Shown: one piece after another, positions 1-8,823 of the stretch
Layout of the letters: the number at the start of each line of letters is the position of its first letter
Position numbering within the stretch: position 1 is the first letter of the stretch
Source: Sphingopyxis sp. H073
Lineage (GTDB): Bacteria > Pseudomonadota > Alphaproteobacteria > Sphingomonadales > Sphingomonadaceae
Reading direction: 5' to 3'
DNA: 64,000 bases
NCBI RefSeq assembly: GCF_001468395.1
Contig: NZ_LNSG01000007.1
Coordinates: forward strand, 178,257 to 242,256
Made by a program: the position numbers and the translations under genes
Notes under the pieces: generated by a model
Told to the model about the DNA's origin: nothing
The model's input: the letters and a program-made list of their open reading frames with translations, nothing else
The model's database searches: none

Positions 1-75
1 GACGACATGCAGCAGCACCGCCACCGCGATGCCGATCCGCTGATTTGCCCCTGGCGCCGTTTCCGCAACCATCAT
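1..75 (-). CDS. tolA: TolA/TonB-like energy transducer, N-terminal fragment
   Basis: Only the first 25 codons lie in the window; the gene runs off the left edge. The peptide begins MMVAETAPGANQRIG and enters a hydrophobic stretch (IAVAVLLHVV), as expected for the N-terminal membrane anchor of TolA or a TonB-like protein. It sits 6 bases downstream of the tolR stop in a ybgC-tolQ-tolR order, where tolA is the usual next gene. Either of two adjacent ATG codons (75-73 or 72-70) could be the start. The assignment rests on position plus the anchor; the diagnostic periplasmic domain is outside the window. Confidence 0.75.
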   Translation of the reverse strand, partial: MMVAETAPGANQRIGIAVAVLLHVV

Positions 76-81
76 CCGACC

Positions 82-582
82 CTATTGGCCGCTATCTGAA
101 CCGGTGGTGACCGCAGCCGGCGCGTCGTCCGATCCCGTGGTGACGAGCGCGATGCGCGTCAGCCCCGCGCGGTTGAGTTCGCCCATCACGCGCATCACGC
201 GGCCGTAGTCGAGAGTCTTGTCGGCGCGCAGCATGATCTGGCGCGGCTTGTCCTGGCCCTCATTCTCGCGCGCGATCGCGTCGAGGCGAGCGGGAAGCTC
301 GGCCTCGGCCACGACCTGATCGCCGATGTAGATCGTGTCGTCGCCATTGATCGACAGCTGGACCGGTTCCTGCTCCTCGGTCTCGACCGGTTTCGCGCGG
401 CTTTCGGGCAGGTCGATCGGCACCGCGGAGGCGAGCAGGGGCGCGGTGATCATGAAGATGATCAGCAGCACCAGCATCACGTCGACGAGCGGGGTGACAT
501 TGATGTCGGCCATCGGCGCGCGGCGTCCGCCGCGACCGCGCCGCCGTCCGCCGGCGCCGCCGGAAGGGCCCGACATCGCCAT
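82..582 (-). CDS. tolR: ExbD/TolR family proton-channel subunit TolR
   Basis: 166 residues. TolR forms, with TolQ, the proton-driven inner-membrane motor that energises TolA for outer-membrane constriction during division. After a Gly/Arg-rich cytoplasmic start comes the family signature DINVTPLVDVMLVLLIIFM (about residues 26-44), with Asp34 in the single membrane helix as the expected proton-carrying residue, followed by a periplasmic domain of normal size. The ATG shares one base with the tolQ stop codon (TGATG), so the two are translationally coupled. The Ala/Thr-rich C-terminal tail is longer than strictly needed, but the protein is otherwise ordinary. Confidence 0.95.
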   Translation of the reverse strand: MAMSGPSGGAGGRRRGRGGRRAPMADINVTPLVDVMLVLLIIFMITAPLLASAVPIDLPESRAKPVETEEQEPVQLSINGDDTIYIGDQVVAEAELPARLDAIARENEGQDKPRQIMLRADKTLDYGRVMRVMGELNRAGLTRIALVTTGSDDAPAAVTTGSDSGQ

Positions 583-1280
583 CAGGCGTCCGCCTCCAGC
601 TCTCGGCTGAAGGTCGCGTGCAGCCCGTCGGCGAAGCGGCCGAGGCGCGATTCGAGGCGGTTCAGCCGCTGCGAGAAGGCGTTGTAGGCGATCACCGCCG
701 GGATCGCCGCGAACAGGCCGATCGCGGTCGCGAACAGCGCCTCGGCAATCCCCGGCGCGACGACGGCGAGGCTGCTGTTGTTCTCAGCCGCGATCGCGGT
801 GAAGCTGCGCATGATGCCCCAGACGGTGCCGAACAGACCGACGAACGGTGCGACGGCGCCGATGGTCGCCAGCGTGCCGATCTTCTCGGCGAGGCGGTCG
901 ACCTCGCCCTCGACCGCCGAATTCATCGCGACGCCCAGCCGCTCGCGCGTTCCGTCGCGGTCGATCACCTTGCCCTTGGTCGAGCGGCGCCATTCGCTGA
1001 TCCCGGCGCCCAGCACCTTCGCGCTCGGCAGCTCTTCGCCGCCATTCTTGTCGAAAAAGGCGTCGATATTCTCGGCGCGCCAGAAATCGCGCTCGAATTG
1101 TTCCGATGCGCGCATCAGCTTGCCGACGCTGCGGCCGTGTGTGAAGATCACCGCCCAGACATATATGGAGGCGAGCAGCAGCCCGATCATCACCGCCTTC
1201 ACGACGATGTCGGCCTGGATGAACAGCGCGACGGGGGACAGCGTCGCCGCATCGGCGGCCAGCTTGATATTGTCTAGCAA
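582..1280 (-). CDS. tolQ: Tol-Pal proton channel subunit TolQ (MotA/TolQ/ExbB family)
   Basis: 232 residues. It has the expected three membrane segments: one near residues 25-47 and two in the conserved C-terminal half (LATIGAVAPFVGLFGTVWGI, about 138-160, then an Ala-rich helix at about 172-200). The large cytoplasmic loop between helices 1 and 2 is typical. The start is a TTG at 1280, preceded by GGAGAG at a reasonable distance, and it overlaps the ybgC stop by 7 bases. Together with TolR it converts the proton gradient into TolA movement. Confidence 0.95.
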   Translation of the reverse strand: MLDNIKLAADAATLSPVALFIQADIVVKAVMIGLLLASIYVWAVIFTHGRSVGKLMRASEQFERDFWRAENIDAFFDKNGGEELPSAKVLGAGISEWRRSTKGKVIDRDGTRERLGVAMNSAVEGEVDRLAEKIGTLATIGAVAPFVGLFGTVWGIMRSFTAIAAENNSSLAVVAPGIAEALFATAIGLFAAIPAVIAYNAFSQRLNRLESRLGRFADGLHATFSRELEADA

Positions 1281-1753
1281 GGGTTCGTCTCTCCATTCAT
1301 GATCGCGGTAAAGCGTTCGGCCCAGCCTGCGGGCTGACGGCGCGGCCGGCCTTCGGGCGACAGGAAGGCCGCGGTAACACGTCCGCCTGTCAGCACTTCT
1401 GGCGTTAACTCATCCTGACCGCGAAGGATGCGCTGCGCGATGATGACGCTCGCGCCGCGCACCGTCTCGACGGTGCTGACAACGGTCAGGTCGTCGTCGA
1501 GCTTCGCAGGCCTCAGATATTTGATGGCAAGGTCGGTAACCGCCCAGGCGCCTTCGCCCGCTTCCATCGCCGCGCGCTGGTCGATGCCCGCAAGGCGCAG
1601 CATGTCCGAGCGCGCGCGCTCCATATAGCGCAGGTAATTGGCGTGATAGACGATGCCGCTGAGGTCGGTGTCCTCGAAATAGACGCGCAACCGGTAAAAA
1701 TGCGCCGCCCCGACGAAGGCGCCGGGGACGAAGGGGGGAGGGCCGCTGACCAT
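1274..1753 (-). CDS. ybgC: YbgC/FadM-type acyl-CoA thioesterase
   Basis: 159 residues from the ATG at 1753. This is a hotdog-fold thioesterase of the tol-pal-associated family, thought to hydrolyse acyl-CoA or acyl-ACP thioesters near the envelope machinery. The signature YFEDTDLSGIVYHANYLRYM contains the conserved Asp30 and His37 seen in YbgC active sites. The frame stays open upstream to a TTG at 1801, but the ATG gives the family length and the extra N-terminus has no recognisable content. No strong ribosome site is visible. It is the first gene of ybgC-tolQ-tolR-tolA and overlaps tolQ. Confidence 0.92.
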   Translation of the reverse strand: MVSGPPPFVPGAFVGAAHFYRLRVYFEDTDLSGIVYHANYLRYMERARSDMLRLAGIDQRAAMEAGEGAWAVTDLAIKYLRPAKLDDDLTVVSTVETVRGASVIIAQRILRGQDELTPEVLTGGRVTAAFLSPEGRPRRQPAGWAERFTAIMNGETNPC

Positions 1754-1855
1754 GGTTAAGACCGATAGCGGGTGGGTGAGTCGGCGGGAACCCCTCTTCA
1801 ACGGTTCGTCGTACCCAAGAGCCGGTTGGTGGAATGAAAGGCGCAGGAATCGGCG

Positions 1856-2884
1856 CTATTTTCCCTCGTCGAATAGCCCGTCCTGCGTGCCTTGGGGCGG
1901 ATTGAGCCCAAGGTGCTTCCACGCGCTGGCGTTGAGCATCCGCCCGCGCGCGGTGCGGGCGATCAGGCCGGCCTGCAGCAAATAGGGCTCGATCACATCC
2001 TCGATCGTGTCGCGCGGTTCGCTGAGCCCGGCGGCGAGGGTCTCGACCCCGACGGGGCCGCCGCGATAGATGTCGGCGATCATGGCGAGGTAGCGGCGGT
2101 CCATCGCGTCGAGCCCGAGCGCGTCGACCTCGAGCCGGTTGAGCGCGGCGTCGGCAGCTTTCGCATCGACGACCGCGTGCCCCGCGACGGTCGCGAAATC
2201 GCGCACGCGGCGGAGCAGGCGGCCGGCGATGCGCGGAGTCCCGCGCGAGCGCTTCGCGATCTCCAGCGCGCCGTCGGCGGCGATCGGCAGCGCGAGTAGC
2301 CGCGCGGCGCGCGATATGACCTGTTCGAGCTCGCCATGCGTGTAGAAATTGAGCCGCACCGGAATGCCGAAGCGGTCGCGGAGCGGCGTCGTCAACAGGC
2401 CCTGCCGCGTCGTCGCGCCGACGAGGGTGAATTTCGGCAGGTCGATCCGCACGCTGCGCGCCGACGGCCCTTCGCCGATCATGATGTCGAGCGCGCGGTC
2501 CTCCATCGCGGGATAGAGGATTTCCTCTACCGCGGGCGACAGCCGGTGGATCTCGTCGATGAACAGGACGTCGCCGTCCTCCAGATTGGTGAGCAGTGCC
2601 GCGAGGTCGCCGGCCTTCGCGATCACCGGGCCGCTGGTCGACCGGAACCCGACGCCGAGCTCCTTCGCGACGATCTGCGCCAGCGTCGTCTTGCCGAGAC
2701 CGGGAGGACCATAGAAGAGTACATGGTCGAGCGCATCCGACCGGGCTTTCGCGGCCTCGATGAATATCCGCAAATTCTCGCGCGCCGCCGCCTGTCCGAC
2801 GAATTCGGCAAGCGACTTCGGCCGCAGCGCGGCGTCGGCATCCTCGGGGGTACGGATCGGGGTCGTGAGGGCGGGCTCAGTCAT
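1856..2884 (-). CDS. ruvB: Holliday junction branch migration DNA helicase RuvB
   Basis: 342 residues. RuvB is the AAA+ motor that, loaded by RuvA, drives branch migration of Holliday junctions. Walker [10 protein letters not shown] lies at residues 59-67, Walker B FIDEIHRL at about 108-115, and the sensor region [18 protein letters not shown] and C-terminal winged helix are present. The ATG at 2884 is chosen because it overlaps the upstream stop in an ATGA arrangement, a style used throughout this operon; an in-frame extension of 12 codons upstream has no support. Unusually, a GFA-family gene and a ParA-like gene separate ruvB from ruvA. Confidence 0.97.
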   Translation of the reverse strand: MTEPALTTPIRTPEDADAALRPKSLAEFVGQAAARENLRIFIEAAKARSDALDHVLFYGPPGLGKTTLAQIVAKELGVGFRSTSGPVIAKAGDLAALLTNLEDGDVLFIDEIHRLSPAVEEILYPAMEDRALDIMIGEGPSARSVRIDLPKFTLVGATTRQGLLTTPLRDRFGIPVRLNFYTHGELEQVISRAARLLALPIAADGALEIAKRSRGTPRIAGRLLRRVRDFATVAGHAVVDAKAADAALNRLEVDALGLDAMDRRYLAMIADIYRGGPVGVETLAAGLSEPRDTIEDVIEPYLLQAGLIARTARGRMLNASAWKHLGLNPPQGTQDGLFDEGK

Positions 2885-3282
2885 AACCGTTCTATTGCCT
2901 CGCCGACGATGCAAACCCAAGGTTCCTGACGATCCTCATAGACCGAAAATTGAAGTTCGAAATCATGGCCGGGTTCGAAATTGCCGATCGGCACCGCGTA
3001 ACTGTCCATCTCTGGGCGGTTGAGGAACCAGAGCGTCGAGCCGCAATTGCCGCAAAAATAGAAATCCGCGAGAGTGCCGCTGCCACCGGCATGTTGGTAG
3101 AGCTTCGCTTCGCCTTCGGTGCGCACATTTGCTGCGGGAAAACGCGCCTGCGCGGCAAAGGCGCTGCCGCTTCGCGCCTTGCAGTTGCGACAGTGGCACA
3201 CCGACACGCGGATCGGCTCGCCGGTGCAGGCGATGCGGATCTGGCCGCAGCGGCAGGAGGCGTGGCGGATGCGGTCGCTCAT
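2881..3282 (-). CDS. GFA/CENP-V family zinc-binding protein
   Basis: 133 residues. It has the Cys pattern of the glutathione-dependent formaldehyde-activating (GFA) fold: Cys10 and Cys12 (CRCG), Cys29/31/34 (CHCRNC) and Cys77/Cys80 (CGNCGS), expected to hold two zinc ions. Most members of this family have no proven reaction, and the GFA name does not imply formaldehyde metabolism here. It is coupled on both sides by ATGA overlaps, with the ParA-like gene upstream and ruvB downstream, so it is co-transcribed with Holliday-junction genes. Any functional link is inference. Confidence 0.85.
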   Translation of the reverse strand: MSDRIRHASCRCGQIRIACTGEPIRVSVCHCRNCKARSGSAFAAQARFPAANVRTEGEAKLYQHAGGSGTLADFYFCGNCGSTLWFLNRPEMDSYAVPIGNFEPGHDFELQFSVYEDRQEPWVCIVGEAIERL

Positions 3283-4022
3283 GATGCGCTGGCTGCCAGC
3301 CGCTTTTCGACCGTCTGCCAGAGGGCGGCGATCGCCGCGACGGGAGCGCTCTTCCGGCCACCGAGCATCCCGATTGGCGCGCGCGCTTCCGTCATCCGCT
3401 CGTAGGCGCTCGCCATCGGTATGACGGGCCAGTCGGGCGCGTCGGCGAGAGTCTCGCGGTGGAGCGCGCGGCGGCGGTCGACCATCGAGAACACCGGGAG
3501 CAGCGGGACGCGCAGCGCTTTCCTGCCGCCCATATGCTCCTCGATCGCCTCCAGCGCCCGGCGCGCGAGCGGTGACGGGATGACGGGGACGATTACAAGA
3601 TCGGCGGCGCGGAGAATCTGTTCGGAGGTGTCGGTAAGTCCCGGCGGGCAGTCGATGAGGATGCGCTCGAATCCGCGCGCAAAGTCCCCGGCAATTTTCG
3701 CGAGCCGCTTCTTTTTGTCGAGCTCGTGAAACTCGACGTCGAGCCCGCGCAGCGACCGGTCGGCGGGAAGCAGGCTCAGCCGGTCGGTCGCGGTCGGCGC
3801 GATCAGCTTCGCCGGATCGAGATCGCGGCGGATCGCGGCCTGCGCCTTTTTGCCCGTTCCCTCGTGGCCGAGGATGTAGGTTGCGGCAGCTTGCCCGTCG
3901 AGGTCCCAGAGCAGGGTGCGGCGGCTCGAGAGGGTCGCAGCCGCCCAGGCAAGATTGACCGCGAGCGTCGTCTTTCCGACTCCGCCCTTGAGGCTATAGA
4001 CCGCGATCGTCCTGCCGTTCAT
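3279..4022 (-). CDS. ParA/MinD-like P-loop ATPase within the ruv operon
   Basis: 247 residues. A deviant Walker A, KGGVGKTT (residues 12-19), the switch-like [15 protein letters not shown] and Walker [13 protein letters not shown] place it in the ParA/MinD/Mrp family of cargo-positioning ATPases. It is not chromosomal parA: no parB or parS-like partner is next to it. It overlaps ruvA upstream and the GFA gene downstream by four bases each (ATGA), so it belongs to the ruvA-ruvB transcript. Its cargo cannot be told from the sequence. Confidence 0.85.
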   Translation of the reverse strand: MNGRTIAVYSLKGGVGKTTLAVNLAWAAATLSSRRTLLWDLDGQAAATYILGHEGTGKKAQAAIRRDLDPAKLIAPTATDRLSLLPADRSLRGLDVEFHELDKKKRLAKIAGDFARGFERILIDCPPGLTDTSEQILRAADLVIVPVIPSPLARRALEAIEEHMGGRKALRVPLLPVFSMVDRRRALHRETLADAPDWPVIPMASAYERMTEARAPIGMLGGRKSAPVAAIAALWQTVEKRLAASAS

Positions 4023-4618
4023 TTCGCCGCTTTCTTCAGCGCCACACGAACCAGCGCGTCGAGGCTGGCATCTGCGCCCAATTCCTCGCTTGCAGCCGCG
4101 ACCGCCGCGCTTGCCTCGCCGGGCTTGAAGCCGAGGCCGGTAAGCGCGGTGACGGCGTCGCCGAGTGGGCCGGAGGTGGTGCCCCTGGCCGGACTCGAAC
4201 CGGCGATGCCGCCCAGCGCCCCCGCCTTGTCCTTGAGCTCATGCGTGATCCGCTGCGCGAGTTTCGGGCCGACGCCATTGGCGCGCGCGATCATCGCGCT
4301 GTCGCCGCTCGCGAGCGCGCGTTGCAGGTCGCCGATCTCGAGCGCCGAGAGAATCGCGAGCGCGACCTTCGCGCCGACGCCCTGGACGCTGGTGAGCAGG
4401 CGGAACCAGTCGCGTTCCGCGGCCTTGGCAAAGCCGAGCAGGCGGAGGAAATCCTCGCCGACCAGCATTTCGGTGTGGATGGTGACGTCGCCGCCGACCG
4501 GACCGAGCGCGTCCAACGTGCGCGCCGATGCCTCGACCAGATAACCGACGCCGCCGACGTCGATCACCGCATGGCCTGCGCCGCTTGAATCGAGCCGTCC
4601 CGTCAGTTTTGCGATCAT
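4019..4618 (-). CDS. ruvA: Holliday junction DNA-binding protein RuvA
   Basis: 199 residues, normal length. RuvA tetramers bind the four-way junction and load RuvB. The OB-like N-terminal domain is followed by two helix-hairpin-helix motifs ([10 protein letters not shown], about residues 80-89, and [10 protein letters not shown], about 115-124), and a C-terminal domain III that contacts RuvB. The flexible linker between domains II and III (residues 139-148, [10 protein letters not shown]) is encoded by a stretch that looks like the 3' end of a tRNA; see the separate entry. The ATG at 4618 follows ruvC after a palindromic repeat. Confidence 0.97.
   Translation of the reverse strand: MIAKLTGRLDSSGAGHAVIDVGGVGYLVEASARTLDALGPVGGDVTIHTEMLVGEDFLRLLGFAKAAERDWFRLLTSVQGVGAKVALAILSALEIGDLQRALASGDSAMIARANGVGPKLAQRITHELKDKAGALGGIAGSSPARGTTSGPLGDAVTALTGLGFKPGEASAAVAAASEELGADASLDALVRVALKKAAK
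4177..4204 (-). repeat. tRNA 3'-end-like sequence embedded in ruvA
   Basis: Read on the minus strand, 28 bases match a tRNA 3' end. There is a 5-bp T-stem (GCCGG/CCGGC), a 7-base T-loop TTCGAGT, an acceptor 3' strand CAGGGGC, a discriminator A and an encoded CCA. No matching D-arm, anticodon arm or 5' acceptor strand (GCCCCTG) lies upstream, so this is not a tRNA gene. It codes for the RuvA interdomain linker in frame. It may be chance, or a captured tRNA/att fragment. Confidence 0.55.
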
Positions 4619-4667
4619 GCGTCCGTGCTAGCGCGGGGAGAACGAAAAGGGAATCAATTTCCCGTCC

Positions 4668-4740
4668 TCGTCATGCCGGACTTGATCCGGCATCCATCGC
4701 GGCGCTGGGTATGGACCCCGGATCAAGTCCGGGGTGACGA
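4668..4740. repeat. REP-like palindromic intergenic repeat (ACTTGATCCGG family)
   Basis: Two hairpin units lie head to head between ruvC and ruvA: TGCCGGACTTGATCCGGCA and CCCCGGATCAAGTCCGGGG, flanked outside by CGTCAT and ATGACG-like bases. A second copy with the same inverted plan lies at 57880-57963. Being extragenic and strongly palindromic, it could also act on mRNA stability or as an attenuator between ruvC and ruvA. Confidence 0.8.
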
Positions 4741-4744
4741 ATGT

Positions 4745-5218
4745 CTAGACGCGCGGCCGGTGGTTCGCGTGGCAGATCGCGACCGCCAGCGCGTCGGCCG
4801 CATCGGCGCCCGCGACCTTCGCACCGGGCAGCAGCACGCGCAGCATCGCCTGCACCTGCTCCTTCGCCGCGCCGCCGGTGCCGACGACGGCTTTCTTGAC
4901 GAGGCGCGGAGCATATTCGCCCACCGGCAAGCCGCCGCGCGCGCAGGCGAGCAGCGCGACGCCGCGGGCGTGCGCCAGCTTCAGCGTCGATTGCGGATTG
5001 TCGTTGACGAACACTTCCTCGACCGCCGCACATGTCGGCGCATGATCGGCGATCACCGCCGCGAGCACGGTGTCGAGATGCGCCAACCGGTCGGGCAGGG
5101 GCGCCTTGGCGTCGGTCTTGATCTGGCCGTTGGCGATATGGCTGATCCGGCTGCCCTCGACGCGGATCACGCCCCAGCCGGTGCAGCTGAGCGAGGGGTC
5201 GAGACCGAGGATGATCAT
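4745..5218 (-). CDS. ruvC: Crossover junction endodeoxyribonuclease RuvC
   Basis: 157 residues from the ATG at 5218, which gives exactly the family start [16 protein letters not shown]. RuvC resolves Holliday junctions by paired nicks, using four acidic residues: Asp7, Glu67 or Glu68 (AAVEEVF), and Asp139/Asp142 (GADAADALA), matching the E. coli spacing. The frame continues 41 codons upstream into a palindromic repeat element (5228-5359), which is not part of the protein. It is the first ruv gene of the minus-strand series ruvC-ruvA-ParA-GFA-ruvB. Confidence 0.95.
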   Translation of the reverse strand: MIILGLDPSLSCTGWGVIRVEGSRISHIANGQIKTDAKAPLPDRLAHLDTVLAAVIADHAPTCAAVEEVFVNDNPQSTLKLAHARGVALLACARGGLPVGEYAPRLVKKAVVGTGGAAKEQVQAMLRVLLPGAKVAGADAADALAVAICHANHRPRV

Positions 5219-5227
5219 ATTTTCAAT

Positions 5228-5359
5228 CCTCCCTGTGCCATAGGCATGGGGAGGTGGCAGCGCGAAGCGCTGACGGAGGGGCTTTGGCGCGAACGTCGCC
5301 GCTCCTCCACCACTCGCTTCGCGAGCGGTCCCCCTCCCCATGGCTTCGCCACAGGGAGG
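5228..5359. mobile_element. Short palindromic element, gene-less copy (element A)
   Basis: 132 bp between yebC and ruvC. It starts CCTCCCTGTG and ends CACAGGGAGG, an exact 10-bp terminal inverted repeat. Each end forms its own palindrome around a CCATGGGG-like core. Inside, a GCGCGAAGCGC...TGACGGAGGGG arm faces a CCTCCACCAC...CGCTTCGCGAGCGGTCC arm, separated by about 22 bp. The layout is the same as the copies at 17948-18440 (with a gene) and 40429-40568 (without). It may be a MITE-like derivative. Confidence 0.85.
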
Positions 5360-5366
5360 AAATTCA

Positions 5367-6113
5367 TCAACCCAGTTTCTCCATCACCGCGTCGGGGATT
5401 TCGTAGTTGCCCCATACAGTCTGGACGTCGTCGTCGTCGTCGAGCGTGTCGATCAGCTTGAACAGCGTCTGTGCGATGCTCTCGTCGGCCACTTCGCTCT
5501 TCAGCGTCGGGCGCCACGCGAGCTTCACGCCCTCGGCTTCGCCGAGCTTCGCCTCGAGCGCCTTCGCGACCTCGTGCAGGCTGTCGACGCTGGTCCAGAT
5601 GTCGTGGCCTTCATCGGACGACTCGACGTCGTCGGCGCCCGCGTCGAGCGCGGCTTCGAAAACCGTGTCGGCGTCGCCCGCCTTGGCAGGATAGTTGATC
5701 AGGCCGAGGCGGTCGAAGCCGTGGCTGACGCTGCCCGAGGTGCCGAGGTTGCCGCCATTTTTCGAGAAGGCGGTGCGGACGTTGGTCGCGGTGCGGTTGC
5801 GGTTGTCGGTAAGCGCCTCGACGATCAGCGACACGCCGCCGGGGCCATAGCCCTCGTAGCGGATTTCCTCGTAATTCTCGCCCTCGCCGCCCGACGCCTT
5901 GTCGATCGCGCGCTGGATATTGTCCTTCGGCATTGACTGCGCCTTCGCCGCGTTCACCGCGGCGCGCAGGCGCGCGTTCGCATCGGGATCGGGCAGGCCC
6001 ATCTTCGCCGCGACGGTGATTTCACGCGCAAGCTTCGAAAAAAGGGCGCTGCGCTTTTTGTCCTGCGCGCCCTTGCGGTGCATGATGTTCTTGAATTTAC
6101 TATGGCCGGCCAC
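5367..6113 (-). CDS. yebC: YebC/PmpR (TACO1) family protein
   Basis: 248 residues, full length for the family. It opens [21 protein letters not shown], the signature N-terminus, and carries the acidic mid-region and DDDDD-type C-terminal acidic patch. The family was named as transcriptional regulators, but newer work ties YebC/TACO1 proteins to translation of difficult sequences such as polyproline. The start is a GTG at 6113, preceded by GGAGG with six bases of spacing, a very strong ribosome site. Confidence 0.95.
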   Translation of the reverse strand: MAGHSKFKNIMHRKGAQDKKRSALFSKLAREITVAAKMGLPDPDANARLRAAVNAAKAQSMPKDNIQRAIDKASGGEGENYEEIRYEGYGPGGVSLIVEALTDNRNRTATNVRTAFSKNGGNLGTSGSVSHGFDRLGLINYPAKAGDADTVFEAALDAGADDVESSDEGHDIWTSVDSLHEVAKALEAKLGEAEGVKLAWRPTLKSEVADESIAQTLFKLIDTLDDDDDVQTVWGNYEIPDAVMEKLG

Positions 6114-6168
6114 GGCCTACCTCCATCGAAACGGGAAATGTGGCGTCGCCCTAGCGTGCCGACGCCGA

Positions 6169-6486
6169 TCAGACAACCACGGCGGTTCCCGACGCGCTGA
6201 CCATCAGCATCGAGCCGTTCTGGCCGAGCACTTCATAGTCGAGGTCGACGCCGACCACCGCATTGCCGCCGAGGCGCGCGGCTTCGGCTTCCATCTCGCC
6301 GATCGCTTCCTTGCGCGCGCGGGCGAGGACGTCCTCATATTTGCCCGAGCGGCCGCCGACGATGTCGGTGATGCTGGCAAACAAGTCGCGGAACAGGTTG
6401 GCGCCGACGATCACCTCGCCGGTGACGATGCCCAGATATTCGCGGACCGGATGGCCTTCGATAGTATTGGTCGTGGTGCTGAACAT
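6169..6486 (-). CDS. YbjQ/UPF0145 family protein
   Basis: 105 residues. It matches the YbjQ (DUF74) family: [26 protein letters not shown] followed by a helix ([20 protein letters not shown]) and [14 protein letters not shown]. Members assemble as pentamers; some are annotated as heavy-metal binding, but no function is established. The ATG at 6486 has AGGGAG seven bases upstream; a GTG two codons earlier (6492) is also possible but sits too close to that site. Confidence 0.85.
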   Translation of the reverse strand: MFSTTTNTIEGHPVREYLGIVTGEVIVGANLFRDLFASITDIVGGRSGKYEDVLARARKEAIGEMEAEAARLGGNAVVGVDLDYEVLGQNGSMLMVSASGTAVVV

Positions 6487-6531
6487 CGTCACTCTCCCTG
6501 GGTGGTTGATGGGGGGGCTGGTTGATCGGGC

Positions 6532-6774
6532 TCAGACGATGCCGAGCGCTGATTTGTAAACGTCGAGGATCGCTTCCATTTCCTTGCGGTCGTGGACGGG
6601 CATTTTGCGCAGGCGGACGATCTGGCGCATGATCTTGGGATCATAGCCCTGCGACTTCGATTCCAGATAGACGTCGCGGATATCGTCGGCGATGCCCTTT
6701 TTCTCTTCTTCCAGCCGCTCGATGCGCTCGATGAAAAGGCGCAGTTGTTCGTCGGCAGTCGTGGCTTCGCTCAT
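6532..6774 (-). CDS. gapR: GapR-type nucleoid-associated protein (DUF2312)
   Basis: 80 residues. It corresponds to the DUF2312 family whose Caulobacter member GapR binds overtwisted, AT-rich DNA and helps topoisomerases ahead of forks and RNA polymerase. Visible features are an N-terminal coiled-coil helix ([19 protein letters not shown]), the basic DNA-contacting region [10 protein letters not shown] and the conserved C-terminal helix ending in YKSALGIV. Length and end points match the family. It is likely essential or highly expressed, but the sequence does not show this. Confidence 0.9.
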   Translation of the reverse strand: MSEATTADEQLRLFIERIERLEEEKKGIADDIRDVYLESKSQGYDPKIMRQIVRLRKMPVHDRKEMEAILDVYKSALGIV

Positions 6775-6837
6775 TGTGTACTCCGCTGGGATGGATGGTG
6801 GGTTGGCGAGAATCGCCCCGGCGCCCGATTAGCGGGG

Positions 6838-7158
6838 TCAGGGATTCTTGGCCATGCTTTCTTCCATCCGCTTGAGCTGTTCGGGGGTCGCGGCGACATG
6901 AAAGCGCGCTTTCCAGTCGGCGGTCGGCATGCCGTGGACGATCGCGCGGCCGGCTTCCTTGTCGATGCCGCCGGCTTCGGCGATCCAGTCGCCGAGGCAA
7001 TTGCGGCAGAAGCCGGCAAGCCCCATCAGGTCGATGTTCGCCGCATCGCTGCGGTGCTGGAGCAGGCGGACGAGACGGCGAAAGGCCGCTGCAGCGACCG
7101 CGTCGTCGAGCGTATCGAGTGCGTCGGTCGGGGCGGTCGTATCGTTGCTGCAGGACAT
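6838..7158 (-). CDS. DUF1244 family protein
   Basis: 106 residues. It is a small conserved alphaproteobacterial protein with the DUF1244 core FRRLVRLLQHRSDAANIDLMGLAGFCRNCLGDW and the motif GRAIVHGMP. Two close cysteines (FCRNC) and His residues could bind a metal, but no activity is known. Its start at 7158 faces pyk across a 108-bp divergent region. Confidence 0.85.
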   Translation of the reverse strand: MSCSNDTTAPTDALDTLDDAVAAAAFRRLVRLLQHRSDAANIDLMGLAGFCRNCLGDWIAEAGGIDKEAGRAIVHGMPTADWKARFHVAATPEQLKRMEESMAKNP

Positions 7159-7266
7159 GATGGCTTTCCTTCTGCTCGGCGGATGAATAGCTATACGCGG
7201 CTTGCCTTGGCCGGGGCAACGAGACTAGGCAAGCGGTCTGAATTCCCCCACGTCATCGGAGCATTT

Positions 7267-8721
7267 GTGGCCCAGAGTTTCACCCCCCGCCAGCGCAAGG
7301 TGCGCATTCTGGCGACCCTCGGCCCCGCCAGCGCGAATCCCGAAATGATCGCGGCGCTGCATCGCGCCGGGGCCGACGCCTTCCGGGTGAATATGAGCCA
7401 TGGCGACCATGAGGGCCACGCGCAGGTCATCGCCGCGATCCGCGCGCTGGAGAAGGAAACCGGCCGTCCGACGACGATCCTCGTCGACCTGCAGGGGCCG
7501 AAGCTGCGCGTCGGGACGTTCAGGGACGGTCCCGCCGAGCTGGTGAAGGGCAAATCCTTCGTCCTCGACACCGACAAGGCGCCGGGCGACGCGACGCGCG
7601 TCCACCTGCCGCATCCCGAACTCTTCGCTGCACTCGAACCCGATACGCGGCTGCTCGTCGACGATGGCAAGCTGGTGCTGCGCGTGAGGAGCGTCGCGAA
7701 GGACCGCATCGAGACGATCGTGGAGGTCGGCGGCAAGATCTCCGACCGCAAGGGCGTCAACGTCCCCGACGTCGTCGTGCCGCTCGCGGCGCTGACCGAA
7801 AAGGACCGCAAGGACTTGGCCTTCGCGCTCGAACAGCATGTCGACTGGATCGCGCTGTCCTTCGTCCAGCGTCCCGAAGACGTCGCCGAGGCGCGGCGGC
7901 TGATCGGCGGCAAGGCGGCGCTGCTCGTGAAGTTCGAGAAGCCTTCGGGGGTTCAGCGGATGGACGAGATATTGGAGATCGCCGACGCGGCGATGGTCGC
8001 GCGCGGCGACCTGGGCGTCGAGCTGCCGCCCGAGGCGGTGCCGCCGCTACAGAAGCGCATCGTCGCGACCGCGCGGCGGATGGGCAAGCCCGTCGTCGTT
8101 GCGACGCAGATGCTGGAGTCGATGATCGTCTCGCCGACGCCCACCCGCGCCGAAGTGTCCGATGTCGCGACCGCCATCTATGACGGCGCCGATGCGATCA
8201 TGCTGTCGGCCGAAACCGCGGCGGGCGCCTGGCCGGTCGAAGCCGTCACCATGATGGATTCGATCGCGCGTTCGGTCGAAGGCGATCCCGACTATTTCCG
8301 CCGCCTGCATTTCACCGAGACGCAGCCCGATGCGACGACCGCCGACGCGCTGGCCGAGGCGGCGGGCGACATCACCGCGACGGTGGGCGCCGACGCGATC
8401 ATCTGCTTCACCTTTTCGGGATCGACCGCGCGCCGCGTGGCGCGCGAGCGCCCGGGAGCGCCCTTGCTCGTCCTGACCCCGAAGAAGGAGGCGGCGCGGC
8501 GCATGGGGCTGCTGTGGGGCGCCCATGCGGTGCCGACGAAGGATATCGGCAGCTTTGAGGAGATGATCGCCAAGGGCAAGCGCATGGCGCTTCGTCATGG
8601 CGTCGCGTCGGCGGGGTCGAAGCTGGTGATGATGGCGGGCGTTCCCTTCGGTACGCCGGGGTCGACCAACGTGCTGCACGTGGCGACGCTGACCGGCGAG
8701 GAACTGCGCGGATATAGCTGA
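7267..8721 (+). CDS. pyk: Pyruvate kinase
   Basis: 484 residues from the GTG at 7267, which has GGAG five bases upstream. Pyruvate kinase transfers the phosphate of phosphoenolpyruvate to ADP, the last step of glycolysis. The protein opens with the family start RKVRILATLGPAS, then VNMSHGD, the active-site KFEKPSG (Lys about 222), RGDLGVELP and MLSAETAAG, and ends with the allosteric C domain. The frame is open for several hundred bases upstream, but that stretch is antisense to gapR and DUF1244 and is not coding. Length from the GTG is typical. Confidence 0.95.
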   Translation: MAQSFTPRQRKVRILATLGPASANPEMIAALHRAGADAFRVNMSHGDHEGHAQVIAAIRALEKETGRPTTILVDLQGPKLRVGTFRDGPAELVKGKSFVLDTDKAPGDATRVHLPHPELFAALEPDTRLLVDDGKLVLRVRSVAKDRIETIVEVGGKISDRKGVNVPDVVVPLAALTEKDRKDLAFALEQHVDWIALSFVQRPEDVAEARRLIGGKAALLVKFEKPSGVQRMDEILEIADAAMVARGDLGVELPPEAVPPLQKRIVATARRMGKPVVVATQMLESMIVSPTPTRAEVSDVATAIYDGADAIMLSAETAAGAWPVEAVTMMDSIARSVEGDPDYFRRLHFTETQPDATTADALAEAAGDITATVGADAIICFTFSGSTARRVARERPGAPLLVLTPKKEAARRMGLLWGAHAVPTKDIGSFEEMIAKGKRMALRHGVASAGSKLVMMAGVPFGTPGSTNVLHVATLTGEELRGYS

Positions 8722-8823
8722 CCGGGGGCTCGCCCGTCTTCGCCGTCCCGCCTTCACCGGGGTGACGATCTGAGAAGCATGGTCCGGACCGGCGATGCCG
8801 CTGACCTCCCCCCGCGCCTTTTT

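Noticed and set aside
4177..4204. A tRNA gene on the minus strand
   Set aside because: Only the T-arm, acceptor 3' strand and CCA are present; no anticodon arm or matching 5' strand lies upstream, and the region is coding for RuvA.
6592..7266. 225-codon N-terminal extension of pyruvate kinase
   Set aside because: It is antisense to gapR and DUF1244, and a GTG with a good ribosome site at 7267 gives the standard length.
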